A stretch of DNA of 64,000 nucleotides, from positions 501,162,109 to 501,226,108 of the forward strand of contig NC_064614.1 in NCBI RefSeq assembly GCF_023898315.1, read 5' to 3'. The stretch comes from Schistocerca nitens (taxonomy: Eukaryota; Arthropoda; Insecta; Orthoptera; Acrididae). Of this stretch, positions 50,386-61,911 are shown one piece after another (position 1 is the stretch's first letter; the number at the start of each line of letters is the position of its first letter). The notes beneath the pieces were generated by a model, which worked only from the letters and a program-made list of their open reading frames with translations, made no database searches and had not been told where the DNA came from. A program made the position numbers and the translations under genes.

Positions 50386-50878
50386 TAGATCTTTCCGCCG
50401 TCGGTAGTACTACTAACTACGTAAGAACAGACTATTAGTGGTAGCGGAGGCAAAAGAAAAAACACATGTAAAATTTGTATCTCGAACTTCATTTGACATA
50501 TATAGTTCAACTGAACAACAGCATACTAATGCTAACGAAAACATAGAAATCGATCTATATTAAATTTGTATCCCGTACTGAAGTTAACCTATGCAGCTCG
50601 ACTGAGGTTCGAGGTACAACTCATATATATCTGACGTGACGTATTCTATACTACCGCTACTTCTACTAGGACACAAACAAGCGATATCCTTAACATTAAG
50701 ATCAAAATACTACTGGCATTGAAATATGTCTACCATTTTTTTTCTCTCCTGTATTCCTTTGTTTCTGAACACTCCTCTCAGCTGTTACGTCTGTGTAATA
50801 AATGATCTTTGGCAAATTCTGACGTCATTGGTCAAAGCCGACGGGTCGTATTCCTTTCTTCAGCAGGCCCGAAATTTC

Positions 50879-53689
50879 TCCTCGCAGAATAACTTGCATT
50901 GTTGTAATAGATGTGCCTGCAAGAAACACGTGGTTAAAGAGATGCCTACCCATAAATTACATTTATTACCAATAACACTTAATTTAACATTTAATTATAT
51001 CTTCCTTAAATAAGTTGATATAATTAAATTTTTTCACGGGGTGCAAAAGCAGACTAGGTGTAACACAACTGCTGAGATACTATTTCCTTTGCTAGTTATT
51101 CTGTCATGCTAGTATGAAAAAAAAAAATGGAAAACTTAATAATTGAATTTCATTTACTTTCCTTTCGTAGTGTTCTTACTATGCCAACGTATATTTTGAA
51201 GTCACAGTTTCATCATCAGGGATTCAGTTGTTGGTAGAAATTTTCACTTAGATGTTAACACGCCAGAAAAGCGTATCTGTGTAAGTGGGAATTAATTCTT
51301 GTGATGTCATATACGAAAGAAATCAACAAAAATTGCGTGTTGCCATCGCAAAGAAGGTCCATACATGAGAATAGAGGGCCTTCTAAATGTACGTTGGCGT
51401 AGTAAGAAGCTATGAAAAGACAGTAGACTGATTTTACTAGTGACTTTTCCACTTATTTCATTGTGTCGGTCTGAATAGCCAGTACGGCTACAATGAAACA
51501 GCTTTCCAAGCCCTGTCCGAATTACTCTCGCGTTACCTCATTTTGGTGTTCCATCGCTGCCCGGCGCCAATTTCTGTATTTTGAACGGGCTAAATGGAGT
51601 AACGTGAATAGTGCAACAGGATAATCTTGGGAAAATTGGAATAGCACTGAGATAAACACTCACAGGCAAAACATGTTCGTAACGGTACTTAGATGTTGAT
51701 CACTAAGAGAAAAATGAGATACGATAGTTCGACAAGGACTCAGATTTGAATGAATGCAACATTTTAGAGCTGTGGGTTGCTGTGTTCGAGTTTTTAAGAG
51801 GAGAGGGAGGCAGAAAAAGCAATAAAGGTATCGTAATGAAGTCGCAAGAGTGTCGTAGTGTTCATTATAGCACACGCGGCTGCTAAGCCATGGCAGGTGC
51901 GGGTCGGGCAGCTGTTGCCTGGCGCCAGGCTTTGTTCGCAATATGTGGGTCACCTCAGGCCCAGTTTCCGGTGCTGGCCCTGCTCCCACATCGCCCCTCC
52001 ACCTTCCCCTCCTCCCCATAACATAGACATATACCTCGATCAAATGGCTCTGCCAAACGATCGAACGCAAAACAGATGTATTTTCACTATCAAACAAAAA
52101 AAGGGAACATAGCTGACAGCGTCCTCCTTCTTGCTTTTATACTCGAATTGTCGACAACGGTTTATCGTACACTGTTTTGCGCGCTCAGCGTCTGCCTCGT
52201 TTAAGCGCGGGTTATCGCCAAGAGCACAAAATATATGCTGCGAACGCTTCAGCTGTCGCACCGTTTATAACCGTGACGTAATTCACTTCTCGTTTGTCCC
52301 TGCCGGCTGTGTGACTTACGTCAAGACCTCGCGTGCTGTGTTGATCGGTGAGTTGTAGTAAAATACCTGGTAGGAACTGGAGGCTATTTGATCATCGTGA
52401 GGTAATACATGTGCCAAAGTTTCTGCCCCAAAACACATTCACTTTTAGCACGAAGGCCACTCCTGAAGTTTAGGCGCTTACATGCGTATATGCGTATCCG
52501 TGAGAAATCATATGTATACCCCCCCCCCCCCTACAAAATCATGCTTCCGTTTGTAGTGACAGTACAACGTGCATGTATCTTCGATGCAAAAGGAATATTT
52601 TTAATGGAAACAGCATATTTATGGCGGAACAGAGATTAACTCTTCTGTCAGTGAGCGATGCGAACAAGAACTGTAAAATATGCTACGTGAAAAATCTAAA
52701 AATTGAAAATAAGCAATAACGTAAACTACTTGCAGAAAATTTTGCCTTATCATTGTAAACTAACCACACACGTCATCCATTGTAGAAACTTCCATTAAGC
52801 CTGCATCGGAAATGCTGTACAGAGTTATTTCGTAATTCTCTGCCTCGATTAACAGCAAATAATGCGACCGTAATTAATCATGTTTGGGCGGGTACAACAA
52901 TTACTCTTGCTACTGTCATGATATCACCAGTAAAATCAAGAGATTCAGCATCCACAGTGAAATAATAAAGAATTTATAGTTTTAGTAGGTTCAGTGGCGA
53001 ACCGTTGTACGATGCTGCAGTAAGCGCAGTTCGTAAGCATATGTTCTGTAAACAATGCACATTATTTGATCTATCTGCTTTAGCGTTGTGAAAAATATAA
53101 ATGCTTAACATAGGTGGCAGACTGCTCAGGTTCATTCAGTAATGGCATAAGGACCCATTTTTAATTAACCCTTTTGAGTGAAACTAAAGTTTTCCTAGTA
53201 CAATAACAAATAATCCAAATTGTTTGTGGTATGAATTCAAGAGCGTCCTGCAGGAGCGGCCAACCAGCGCAGTGCCTGCCCTGGCTACGGACCCCGTAGA
53301 GGCATCTGGCTGATCCTCTTCCAGAAAGATGTCATTTCAGGAAGTTCTTCTGTTTGTTCGGTGAGGATGCATACCCGCCGTGTTAACTCAAACGCACCGT
53401 GTTAACTCAAACGAATATTTTACGTTATTTACGAGTGGCCCCAATGACAGTGAGATTGTATCCTTGCTCAGACATGAGTTTTCTGTTGTCTAGAGAGTGA
53501 TTTCCGTCGACTGTGCGTCTGGGGCGCCTCAGTATAACTGTGCCGACATTGTGGAAATGTGCCGATATGGCGACGCTGGTGTCGCCGTTGTGTGCAGCAG
53601 CATAATTTTAGGAGCACGACGACCTGGGGGTACAGTGACAGTAGGGTCTATATAGATGTTTGGTGGTGCATATGGGATTTGGATCCATG
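50879..53689. other. 2.8 kb with no recognisable gene or element
   Basis: Mostly AT-rich, with a more C-rich part at 51880-52020 and a C-tract at 52520-52531. Open frames are below 150 codons and show no motif I can name. Confidence 0.45.
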
Positions 53690-53793
53690 TGACAATCATA
53701 ATCTTTGATACCACAGGACGAGTACCTGAAACACGAAGACATGACGCGTCTAGAGTGGCTACCTAAGTCCCCGATTCAGCATAATACAGTAAG
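53690..53793 (+). pseudogene. Tiny Tc1 transposase fragment
   Basis: The frame QDEYLKHEDMTRLEWLPKSP, then IQHNT matches the D-x-Y-L-x-x-E-x-I-x-R-L-E-W-P-x-S-P-D-L-N-P stretch before the catalytic Glu of Tc1 transposases. More decayed upstream parts may extend to about 53500. It is cut at the right by the fold-back element. Confidence 0.5.
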
Positions 53794-54682
53794 CAGGGTG
53801 ATTCGGCTGCCTCTAGGGATGTCGTTTTACGCAACCCACAATGTGTTATTTTGCCATCAAAAATCACGCACGAGATTTTCATATTCACTCGCTCACTATC
53901 TGGAAACTATTAATCCTAAAGGAAAATGAACAGTGCCTTTTTGTAGGAACTTTAATGTAGTTAAGTTTTGCACTGGGATACGTTTTCGCTAGAGCCCACG
54001 GTTTTCGAATTATTCAAGTGACCTTCAAACGCACCTCAATCCCCACACTCATCCCTCACCAGTCAGGATTTCTAGTATGTTGTTCGTGACACTCCCTCCT
54101 ACCACTGCACAAAAATCACCGTCTACATGAACTATTCCCGATATTCGAGCTTCCTTGGTCTCTATTGATTGGTCTGTTACGCGACCAAAATATTCGGCTG
54201 TTTCGTTCACATTATCAATTTAAACTTGCCCGTGAGAACAATAAAACATAAACGAATTTTGTAAACCTTACGCTAGGACTATTTACGTTGACAGTTCCAT
54301 CCAGCCCTTACAAGTACAGTGGTTTCGTAGCCACCAATGAATACCAAAAATAGTCGAATGTGCGAAATAATTCATGCAGTCGCAATTTTTTGCACAGTGG
54401 TAGGAGAGAGTGCCATGAACAACGTACTAGAAGTCTTGACCGTTGGGAGCTGAGTGTGGGAGTGGGGATGCGTTTAAAGATCACTTATGTACATATTTCC
54501 TGAATAACTCGAAACCTACAACCTCTAGCGAAAAGGTATTCTAGTACAAAATTTATCTAAATTAAGTTTCCTACAAAAAAGTCCTACTCATTTTTTCCTC
54601 GCGTGTAGTAAGCTAGAGAATAAGAAAATCTCACGCGTGGTTTTGCATGAAAAAGACATCGCCAGGGGCAGCTGATTGATTG
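53794..54682. repeat. Fold-back element: ~400-bp inverted arms, ~90-bp loop
   Basis: The left arm starts GCAGGGTGATTCGGCTGCCT, and the right arm ends with the inverse of TCAATCAATCAGCTGCCCCT. The arms can be aligned nearly throughout: GATGTCGTTTT, CACGCACGAGATTTTCATAT/CACGCGTGAGATTTTCTTAT, TTTTTGTAGGAACTTAAT-like, TTTTCGCTAGAG, AAACGCA, CTCCTACCACTG and CATGAACTATT. Divergence is moderate, perhaps 20 per cent. No ORF. A transcript across it would form a long hairpin RNA. Confidence 0.85.
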
Positions 54683-55292
54683 ATAGATTGAGGTGGGCTA
54701 TGGGACTAAACGGTGAGGTCATCAGTCCCGCGGAGGTAGCTGACTCAATCTTCATGTAGTGTCCTAGGTAATGCCTAGGCTGTAAGTATTGCTGAGGGCG
54801 CTTCCTGACTATCAGATAGACAAGCCGTCAGCCCACAAGAGAAGCTAGCTCTGCTCATTACAGTTCACGAGGGAAAAAAGCTAGCATCGGTGCAGAAACA
54901 CTGCTACTGAATGTTAGAAGCCACGGAGGATGTGTTGCAGAACACATTAGCACATCCACCGGTATTGTGTGAATCCTTCAGCAAGTATCTGAGAATGGTG
55001 GGCAGCACCGACCGGCGATGGGGCTATCTTAAGGAGAATGCCTGTTCCGGATGAAGTGGCCCCACCGCATGTCTGCGTCTGTCGCTCACAGGCAGGTAGC
55101 GCGTCACGTGGACATGCTTGCAATTAACGTGTGGCCGCTTACGTATTTGCACCTAGCATAGCGCCGGAGATCTGTACTTCAACTAGACCATTGGTTCCCA
55201 TCCTGGGAAAAACTGGCCCATAGGGGTAAAAAGAAATTTACTAAGGGGTGAAAACAAAAGGATACGACTGTGTTTCGGTCACTGAAATCAAT
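54683..55292. other. No recognisable feature
   Basis: About 600 bases. The first part holds a GGGCTATGGGACTAAACGGT-type phrase (about 54692-54722) that resembles a SINE end but is too short to assign. Confidence 0.4.
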
Positions 55293-55323
55293 CACGCTGA
55301 AGAGCCAAAGAAACTCGTACCTC

Positions 55324-56555
55324 TTAATATCGTGTAGGGTCCCCACGAGCACGCAGAACTGCTGCAACACGATGTGGCACAGACTCGACTAATGTCTGAA
55401 GTAGTGCTCGACGGAATTGACACCATGAATCCTGCAGGGCTGTCCATAAATCCGCAAGAGTACGAGGGGGTGAAGATCTCTTCTGAACAGCACGTTGCAA
55501 GGCATCCCAGGTAGGCCTAATAGTGTTTATGTCTGGGGAGTTTGTTGACCAGCGGAAGTATTTGCACTCAGAAGAGTGTTCCTGGAGCCACTCTGCAGCA
55601 ATTCTGGACGTGTGGGGTGTCGCATTGTGTAGCTGTAACTGCCAAAGTCCGTCGTAATGCACAATGGACATGAATGGATGCAGGTGATCAGACAGGATTC
55701 TTACGTACGTGTCACCTGTCAGAGTCGTATCTAGACGTATCAGGGGTCCCATATCACTCCAACTGCGCAAGCCCACAGAGCCTTCACCAGCTTGAATAGT
55801 CCCCTGCTGACATGCAGGGTCCATGGATTCATCAGGTTGTTTCCCTACACGTACACGTCCATCCGCTCGATAAAATTTGAAACGAGACTCGTCCGACCAG
55901 GCAACAAAAATGGCTCTAAGCACTATGGGACTTAACATCTGAGGTCATCAGTCCCCTAGACTTAGAACTACCTAAACCTAAATAACCTAAGGACATCACA
56001 CACATCCATGCCCGAGGCAGGATTCGAACCTGCGCCGTAGCAGCAGCGCGGTTCCGGACTGAAGCGCCTTGAACCGCTCGGTCACAGCGACCGGCACCAG
56101 GCAACATGTTTCCAGCCATCAACAGTCCAATGTTGCTGCTGACGGGCCCAGGCGAGGCGTAGAGCTTTGTGTCGTGCAGTCATCAATGGTACACGAGTGG
56201 GCCTTCGGCTCCGAAAGCCCACATCGATGATGTTTCGCTGAATGGTTCGCTCGCTGACACTTGTTGATGGCCCAGCATTGAAATCTGCAGCAGTTTGGGG
56301 AAGGGTTGCACTACTGCCACGTTGAACGGCTCTCTTCAGTCGTCGTTAGTCCCGTTCTTGCAGGATCTTTTTCCGGCCGCAGCTATATCGGAGATTTGAT
56401 GTTTTACCGGATTCCTGATATTTACGGTACACTCGTGAAATGGTAGTACGGTAAAATCTCCACTTCATCGCTGCCTCGGAGATGCTTTGTCCCATCGCTC
56501 GTGCGCCGACTATAACACCACGTTCAAACTCACTTAAATCTTGATAACCCGCCAT
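55324..56555 (-). pseudogene. Tc1-like transposase with catalytic residues replaced
   Basis: The start MAGYQDLSEFERGVIVGARA is followed by an HTH (SISEAAMKWRFYRTTISRVY). A stop lies near 56346. The frame then resumes with RAVQRGSSATLPQTAADFNA, RPTRVPLMTARHKALRLAWA and GWKHVAWSDESRFKFYRADG, with the first Asp intact. At the second site the D-N-A-x-P-H block reads LHNATPHTS, so Asp is His. At the third site D-L-N-P-I-E-H reads DINTIRPTWD, so Glu is Arg. Without the SINE the second half is one open frame to 55324. It is catalytically dead even where the frame is open. Confidence 0.85.
55907..56095 (-). mobile_element. SINE-A copy, 11-bp duplication
   Basis: Duplication ACCAGGCAACA at 55896-55906 and 56096-56106. 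The body variants CCTAGACTTAGAAC and CCTAAATAACC are close to the copy at 44061. Confidence 0.95.
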
Positions 56556-56954
56556 TGTAGCAGCAGTAAACTATCTCGCAACTGCGCCAGACACTTGTCG
56601 TCTTATATAGGCGTTGCCGACCGCAGAGTCGTGTTCTCCCTATTTACGTATCTCTGTTTTTGAATACGCATGCCTATACCAGTTTCCTTGTCGCTTCAGT
56701 GTATTTTTAAAACTTAATTACTATTATAGCTGTTAAATTAGTACATAAGTTCGTGGCGTTTTCGTTTTGCATGCTGGTATTCCGAATGCTAGGGGTTTAC
56801 TTACCGATGTCATTTTTTATTTGTAATTCACTGTTGCTATTTGAGTTTACATATTGTTATCTGGAGATAGTGAGTGGAGCTGTGGTCCTGGAAATTGGAG
56901 TGCCAAATGGACATATTCTTCTGTTCAGTAAAGGGATGACAGCAGCGGAGGTAG

Positions 56955-57965
56955 CCTGAAATATTTGTGCTGCGTGTGGGGATAATGCCATTGGATATAG
57001 CACGACAAGAAAATGGTTTTCTCTTTTTAATGAGGATTGTTTTGAAATTAGTGAGTCCCCACGTTCAGGTAGACCCTTCGTGGTTTGATGAAGATCGTCT
57101 AAACGCGTTAATCCACGATGATCCATGTTGGTGTATTCCAGAACTGGAAAATGTGATGAACTTTTGTCATTTCACCATCGTGCTTCATTGCATGCGTTGG
57201 GGAAAGTTCAAAAATTGAGTACCGCATGCGCTAAGGCCAAATTACACAAATCGGAGGGTGACCATGTGTGCATCTCTGCTTGCGCGTGAACATTACCGAC
57301 CGTTCCTATCCGGTATCGATATTGGTGGCGAGAAAAGGTATCTTTACGGCAATACCAGGGAACTAAAGGAATGGTTGAGCCCAAACAAAACAGCACTTCG
57401 CCGTACAAAGAGCTGCGCACATCCGCAAAAAATAATGCTACACATCTGGTGAAACAGCGACGGTGTGGTGCAGTACGAACTGCTTCCCCGAGGTGTAACC
57501 ATCAATGCTGACATTTACTGCCAACAAGTGAGACGTCTCGCAGACGCAGTCCAAGAACAACGACCAGGAAGACTACGTGAAGTGACGGTACTCCACGATA
57601 ACGCTCGCCTGTATTCTGCTAGGCAGACGAAAAAACGCTGAACAGGAGTTGTGTTGGGAAGTCATCCCGCTCCACCTTATTCACCTGATCTTGCGCCCTC
57701 TGATTTTCATCTTTTCCACTCTCAATCGAACAACCTCCAAGAACTTCCTTTCCAGACGAAAATGCACTCCGCACATGGCTTGACGAGTTCTTTCCCTCAA
57801 AACCATATGATTCCTACAGCCGCGGAATCGAAAAGTTACCCCAGCATTGGCAGACTGTTGCAAATAGTGAAAGAGAACATCTTATTAAAGAGTAAAGTCT
57901 CTGCTATACGTATCTGTTGTGTTTATTGTACTTATGGAAAAACACTACGAACTTATGCACCAACC
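56955..57965 (+). pseudogene. Mariner (SETMAR-like, mauritiana type) transposase remnant
   Basis: In changing frames I read RKWFSLFNEDCFEISESPRS and GRPFV (inter-HTH GRP region), DEDRLNALIHDDPC, a decayed first-Asp segment, HPAPPYSPDLAPSDFHLF with the third catalytic Asp, NNLQELPFQ, then RTWLDEFFPSKPYD, SRGIEKLPQHWQTVANSERE as C-terminus. The first part of the N-terminal domain and the terminal repeats were not identified. At least four frameshifts and several stops are present. Confidence 0.75.
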
Positions 57966-58570
57966 CAATATTTCGTGAGACTGTAATATTGATTACATTA
58001 GTTACCAATAATTACATGTAGTAATTCCATGGAAACTTTATTTATGACGCGTTTAGAGTCATCATCATCATATAATTGTGGCAAAATTTATACAAAAGAC
58101 AGATTCGAAAAAAACGAGAACTTGCCATAATAATTAAAAGGCCAATGTAACATCAGGAACGGAAGTACATACTAGATACAACTACTTACAATACGCTTAG
58201 GAAACTTCATACAAGTGAGCGATACCTACCCTGCCCTTGGTGCTCCCCCCCCCCCTCCACCCCAGCTATTCTCCCGTGTTCCCATCCATCCCCAGCTCAC
58301 CCTGACACCATTGAAAAAATTACTATTTTTTGATAGGTTTTGTTTTTGAAATGGAATATTTGGACATTGTACCTATTTGCATAATGTGCTGTACGATCTT
58401 AATGTCCCATGACAGGTTTTGACTCGCTTCGTAATGTATTTTATGTTCTATTTGTCCATTGCCGATATGACGTTTATAGAAAAAAAGGATGTAATGTGGT
58501 AGGAACATTTCCGTCGTTTTTTATATTATAAAAGTTATGTCTTGGTTTGTCTCTATCTTTGACGTCCACG
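57966..58570. other. No recognisable feature
   Basis: About 600 bases, AT-rich, with a C-tract at 58246-58264. Nothing was identified. Confidence 0.45.
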
Positions 58571-58582
58571 CCATCCCAAGAC

Positions 58583-58803
58583 ACCGAGCGAGGTGGCGCA
58601 GTGGTTAGACACTGGACTCGCATTCGGGAGGACGACGGTTCAATCCCGCGTCCGGCCATCCTGATTTAGGTTTTCCGTGATTTCCCTAAATCACCCCAGG
58701 CAAATGCCGGGATGGTTCCTCTGAAAGGGCACGGCCGACATCCTTCCCTAATCCGATTAGACCAATGACTACGCTGTCTGGTCTCCTTCTCCAAAACAAC
58801 CAA
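58583..58803 (+). mobile_element. SINE-E copy, full length, 12-bp duplication
   Basis: A SINE with head ACCGAGCGAGGTGGCGCAGT (A box within GGTGGCGCAGTGG) and B box GGTTCAATCCC, a body with TTTTCCGTGATTTCCCTAAA and ACGGCCGACATCCTTCCC, and an end TCTCCTTCTCCAAAACAACC. Duplication CCATCCCAAGAC lies at 58571-58582 and 58804-58815. Confidence 0.93.
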
Positions 58804-58998
58804 CCATCCCAAGACCAAGCTGATATAATACGGTCCTCGAGTCTGCTGTCTTCAGTCTGACATTCGAAATCTCCAAATAACATCTTTCACAAATACGCCC
58901 AACGGCAACTGCACATCAAGAGATTGTACGTTTTTCTTGTACTGCTCCCTTGTATGAGCTTTCCTAAGCATATTGTAAGTACTTGTACTTAGCATGTA

Positions 58999-59155
58999 CC
59001 CCGGGTTCGATTCCCGGCGGGGTCAGGGATTTTCTCTGCCTCGTGATGACTGGGTGTTGTGTGATGTCCTTAGGTTAGTTAGGTTTAAGTAGTTCTAAGT
59101 TCTAGGGGACTGATGACCATTGATGTTAAGTCCCATAGTGCTCAGAGCCATTTGA
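58999..59155 (+). mobile_element. SINE-B copy, 5'-truncated in the head, 12-bp duplication
   Basis: It begins at the B box (CCCCGGGTTCGATTCCCGGC). The rest matches 36161-36374. Duplication ACTTAGCATGTA at 58987-58998 and 59156-59167. Confidence 0.94.
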
Positions 59156-59438
59156 ACTTAGCATGTACTTCCATTCCCGATATCACATGGGATATTATTT
59201 GTCTGTTGTGTAAATTTTGCCAGTTATCTGATGATGATGACTCGAAACGCGTCATAAATAATTTCCATGGAATTACTACGTGCCAAGTCTGGATGGTCAA
59301 ATGGAAGACTTCATCAGTCAAATGGAACAAATAAATGTTTCTTTCCTCAAATACGAGTAGCATTAATGTGTGATAAAATATGGTGGTTCCATCTTGTGAA
59401 ACTGGTTTATGAACATCTTCCTTACATAGTCCACCAAC

Positions 59439-59625
59439 CGCCGAGCGGTCTCAGGCGCTGCAGTCAAGGACTGTACGGCTGGTCCCGGCGGGGGTTCGAG
59501 TTCTTCCTCGGGCATGGGTGTGTATGTGTGTTTGTCCTTAGGATAATTTAGGTTAAGTAGTGTGTAAGCTTAGGGACTGATGACCTTATCAGTTAAGTCC
59601 CATAAGATTTCATACACATTTGAGC
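59439..59625 (+). mobile_element. SINE-F copy, 11-bp duplication
   Basis: The head GCCGAGCGGTCTCAGGCGCT is related to that of SINE-A, with B box GGGTTCGAGTTCTTCCTCGG and GCATGGGTGTG. The body TTAGGTTAAGTAGTGTGTAA ends AAGATTTCATACACATTTGA. Duplication AGTCCACCAAC at 59428-59438 and 59626-59636. Confidence 0.93.
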
Positions 59626-59636
59626 AGTCCACCAAC

Positions 59637-60940
59637 TATAAACATATTTTTTAACTTCGTATCGTGCACCTATAACGGTAAAACTGAGACTTATACAACA
59701 CGTAATTATGCTTGAATATTCCGTGAAAATGCCTCTTAGAGTTGTAGACAGTTACCGCGAGGGACCAGAAATTGCTTCATAATTCACTTCGCAACGAATA
59801 AACCATAAACGAACTAATTGACATCACGATACAATAGTAACCGTGTATTGGCTATTGCATTGCTGTAGAGGCTACGCAGTATTATTATTCTAGTAGTATC
59901 ACTGGTCAGAGGCAATAGCATTGGCAACCTGAAGTTTGCCTATTTCTGCCATTTCAGAAGTAAGGAGTCCAGCAATCAAGCGATTTACAAACATAAGTAT
60001 TGTTCATACATGTTAATTTGGTTGATTTTAAACGGGGTATAGGGTTTGGGTGTCGCTACGAAGAGAAGTGATGCAGACGAAACATGCTTTCTAGCAAAAG
60101 TGTACCATCATTGTGGATGGTTAGCTTTCTTTTCTGAGGTGTAGTTGTAGGTAGCACTCACAATACAGTGAAAAATTACATCGTCGTTCTGTAAAAAATG
60201 TTGTTGTAAATAAGCAGTTCCAATTGTTTCACTGAATCATTAGTTCATAGTTTGATAAAACACCTGCAAAAACTAAACATTTATCTTCTACCGTTCAAAA
60301 AATGAAAATGTTCTAAGAAAATTCGGTTTCACTCTAATGATGATGGTGGAGGGAGGAGGCCCAGGCAGTAGCTAATATCTGATTGGATTCAGGGTTAATG
60401 GTTTCTGAAAGGGTGGGAATCACTGAGCTACATAATTCACTATTGCACAGTACACGATCATCGAAAGACTCCTGTTGAGTTTCTGTAGGGCGTTGTGGAG
60501 ATGTCGGTGCGCACCTTGGACTTTCTTCAACCAGTGTCCGTCAACTAAGTGTAGCTTCTAAATGATGGCTCGGGAATGTTCCCCAACATTCCAGTGTCAC
60601 GCGGAATGCGTGCCACGAAAGGCCTCTGCTTTCAGCAGGGTAACAGAATGATGTTTCACGCCAATTGGTATTGTCGCAGACATTCTCAGTGGACTGTAAA
60701 GCCGACGCCCTGACGCCATATAATCCTTTGCGGCATACCAATCGTTGCTGCCGAACTGCCAGGGCAACGTACCGCTAAAGAACATTCATATTCCGTGAGC
60801 TTCTCGTAGCTTCCTGGTTACCCGAGGAATTTATAATCGATGACCGGGCTCCTCATTCCTCTTCTTCAACTGTCTCAACGATGTGAGGCATCGCCAAATG
60901 CAACACGTGGTCCCGATTCCACGTAAAACTTTGATTCCTT
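59637..60940. other. 1.3 kb with no recognisable gene or element
   Basis: Only short open frames. No transposase, RT or SINE motifs were seen. Confidence 0.45.
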
Positions 60941-61025
60941 TCCCCCGGTAGTATAACTGGGTTAGGGACACGCAAGTGGCCGAAATGGCGTCCAATTGAA
61001 AGACTTGCACCAGGCCAGCGAGCCA
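60941..61025 (+). mobile_element. SINE-C fragment, internally deleted
   Basis: It contains the first bases of the SINE-C head (CCCCCGGTAG) joined almost directly to the body (ACACGCAAGTGGCCGAAATG, then GAAAGACTTGCACCAGGC). The A and B boxes are lost. Confidence 0.7.
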
Positions 61026-61903
61026 CATGAAATTATTGTTATCCCTCCTCTTTACTTGGGCTTCTATTTCTCTTCCCTTTCTGTCGGTCGTTCTCAGTTC
61101 GAAAGTTGCATCATTTGGCGATTGTTCATGAACCGAATTCTAATTCACTTACGACGCGTTTGGCAAATTATTCCCCCTTCGCCCTACATTGTTGACAGTA
61201 TTACCACGATGTGTTCTTATGAGCTGCAAAAGAGACTACACTTACGGAAACGAACTGATGCATAACATGTGTATGATGACTGAGTGATAACTGTGAAAAC
61301 TATCGTTCTTTCTTTTTTCTGATTTGTTTGGTCGTACGCACATTATCCGAAAAGAAGGGCTATAATACTCTGTATCGAAATTGATTGGAACGGGAAAGTA
61401 ATAGCAGTGTGATCTTTGAAACATAACTAAATAAACACGGTGTGTCAAAACATCGGATGAATCTTTCTGAGACATCGTGTATATTCTGTTAGTGAATGTG
61501 TCAACTTTCTGTGATGGGATTTAATTTTGACCTGTATGTATTTCGCGACGAAAGCTGGAGTTACTGAGTTCACATTTCGCTCTGAAATGTTTATATTAAT
61601 AAAATTCATACGTACAACAAGCTGACAGCCCTTTATTAATAATACATTTCCCGCCACTCTTTGCCAAGTGAAGGCAATGCATATTCGTTAAAAATGTTTA
61701 ATGAAAGGATAGGATAGTGGAATGTAGAAATATGTATTAACTGTAGTAGATTATAAGCCTAAATACACCGAGATAAAAACGGAGTCTTCCTCTGAAAAAT
61801 GTAACTAATGCTCGAAAATGATAACAGTGATATTCATTGGACAAAACTAAATGTTTAACAAAAGAAGAAGAAAACTGAGTAAGAGGAGTTTTTGTTACTA
61901 TGG
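61026..61903. other. No recognisable feature
   Basis: About 880 bases of AT-rich sequence. Nothing was identified. Confidence 0.45.
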
Positions 61904-61911
61904 GCAGAAAG

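Larger units (their letters stand above)
49087..50870 (+). mobile_element. Merlin (IS1016-like) DNA transposon carrying a broken transposase
   Basis: The inverted termini are GAATCTACTGAAGCACGGGA plus TACAATCCATCGGCTTTGAC at left and, inverted, GGGCCTGCTGAAGAAAGGAA plus TACGACCCGTCGGCTTTGAC at right. Both continue into CAATGACGTCA. Flanking 8-mers GAAATTTT (49079-49086) and GAAATTTC (50871-50878) fit a decayed 8-bp duplication. The length is 1784 bp including the SINE at 49817-50008. The transposase inside has the ISXO2-like domain that defines Merlin. Confidence 0.82.
55293..56701 (-). mobile_element. Tc1-like transposon, fourth family, with a SINE inside
   Basis: Terminal inverted repeats CACGCTGAAGAGCCAAAGAA (left) and the inverse of CACTGAAGCGACAAGGAAAC (right); TA at 56702-56703. 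It is oriented minus. The SINE at 55907-56095 divides the transposase just before its first catalytic block. Confidence 0.82.

Noticed and set aside
49417..50388. Bacterial insertion sequence or contamination, because the transposase looks like ISXO2/IS1016
   Set aside because: It has Merlin-type TIRs and an 8-bp duplication, contains a SINE and lies in eukaryotic repeat DNA. Merlin is a known animal relative of these bacterial elements.
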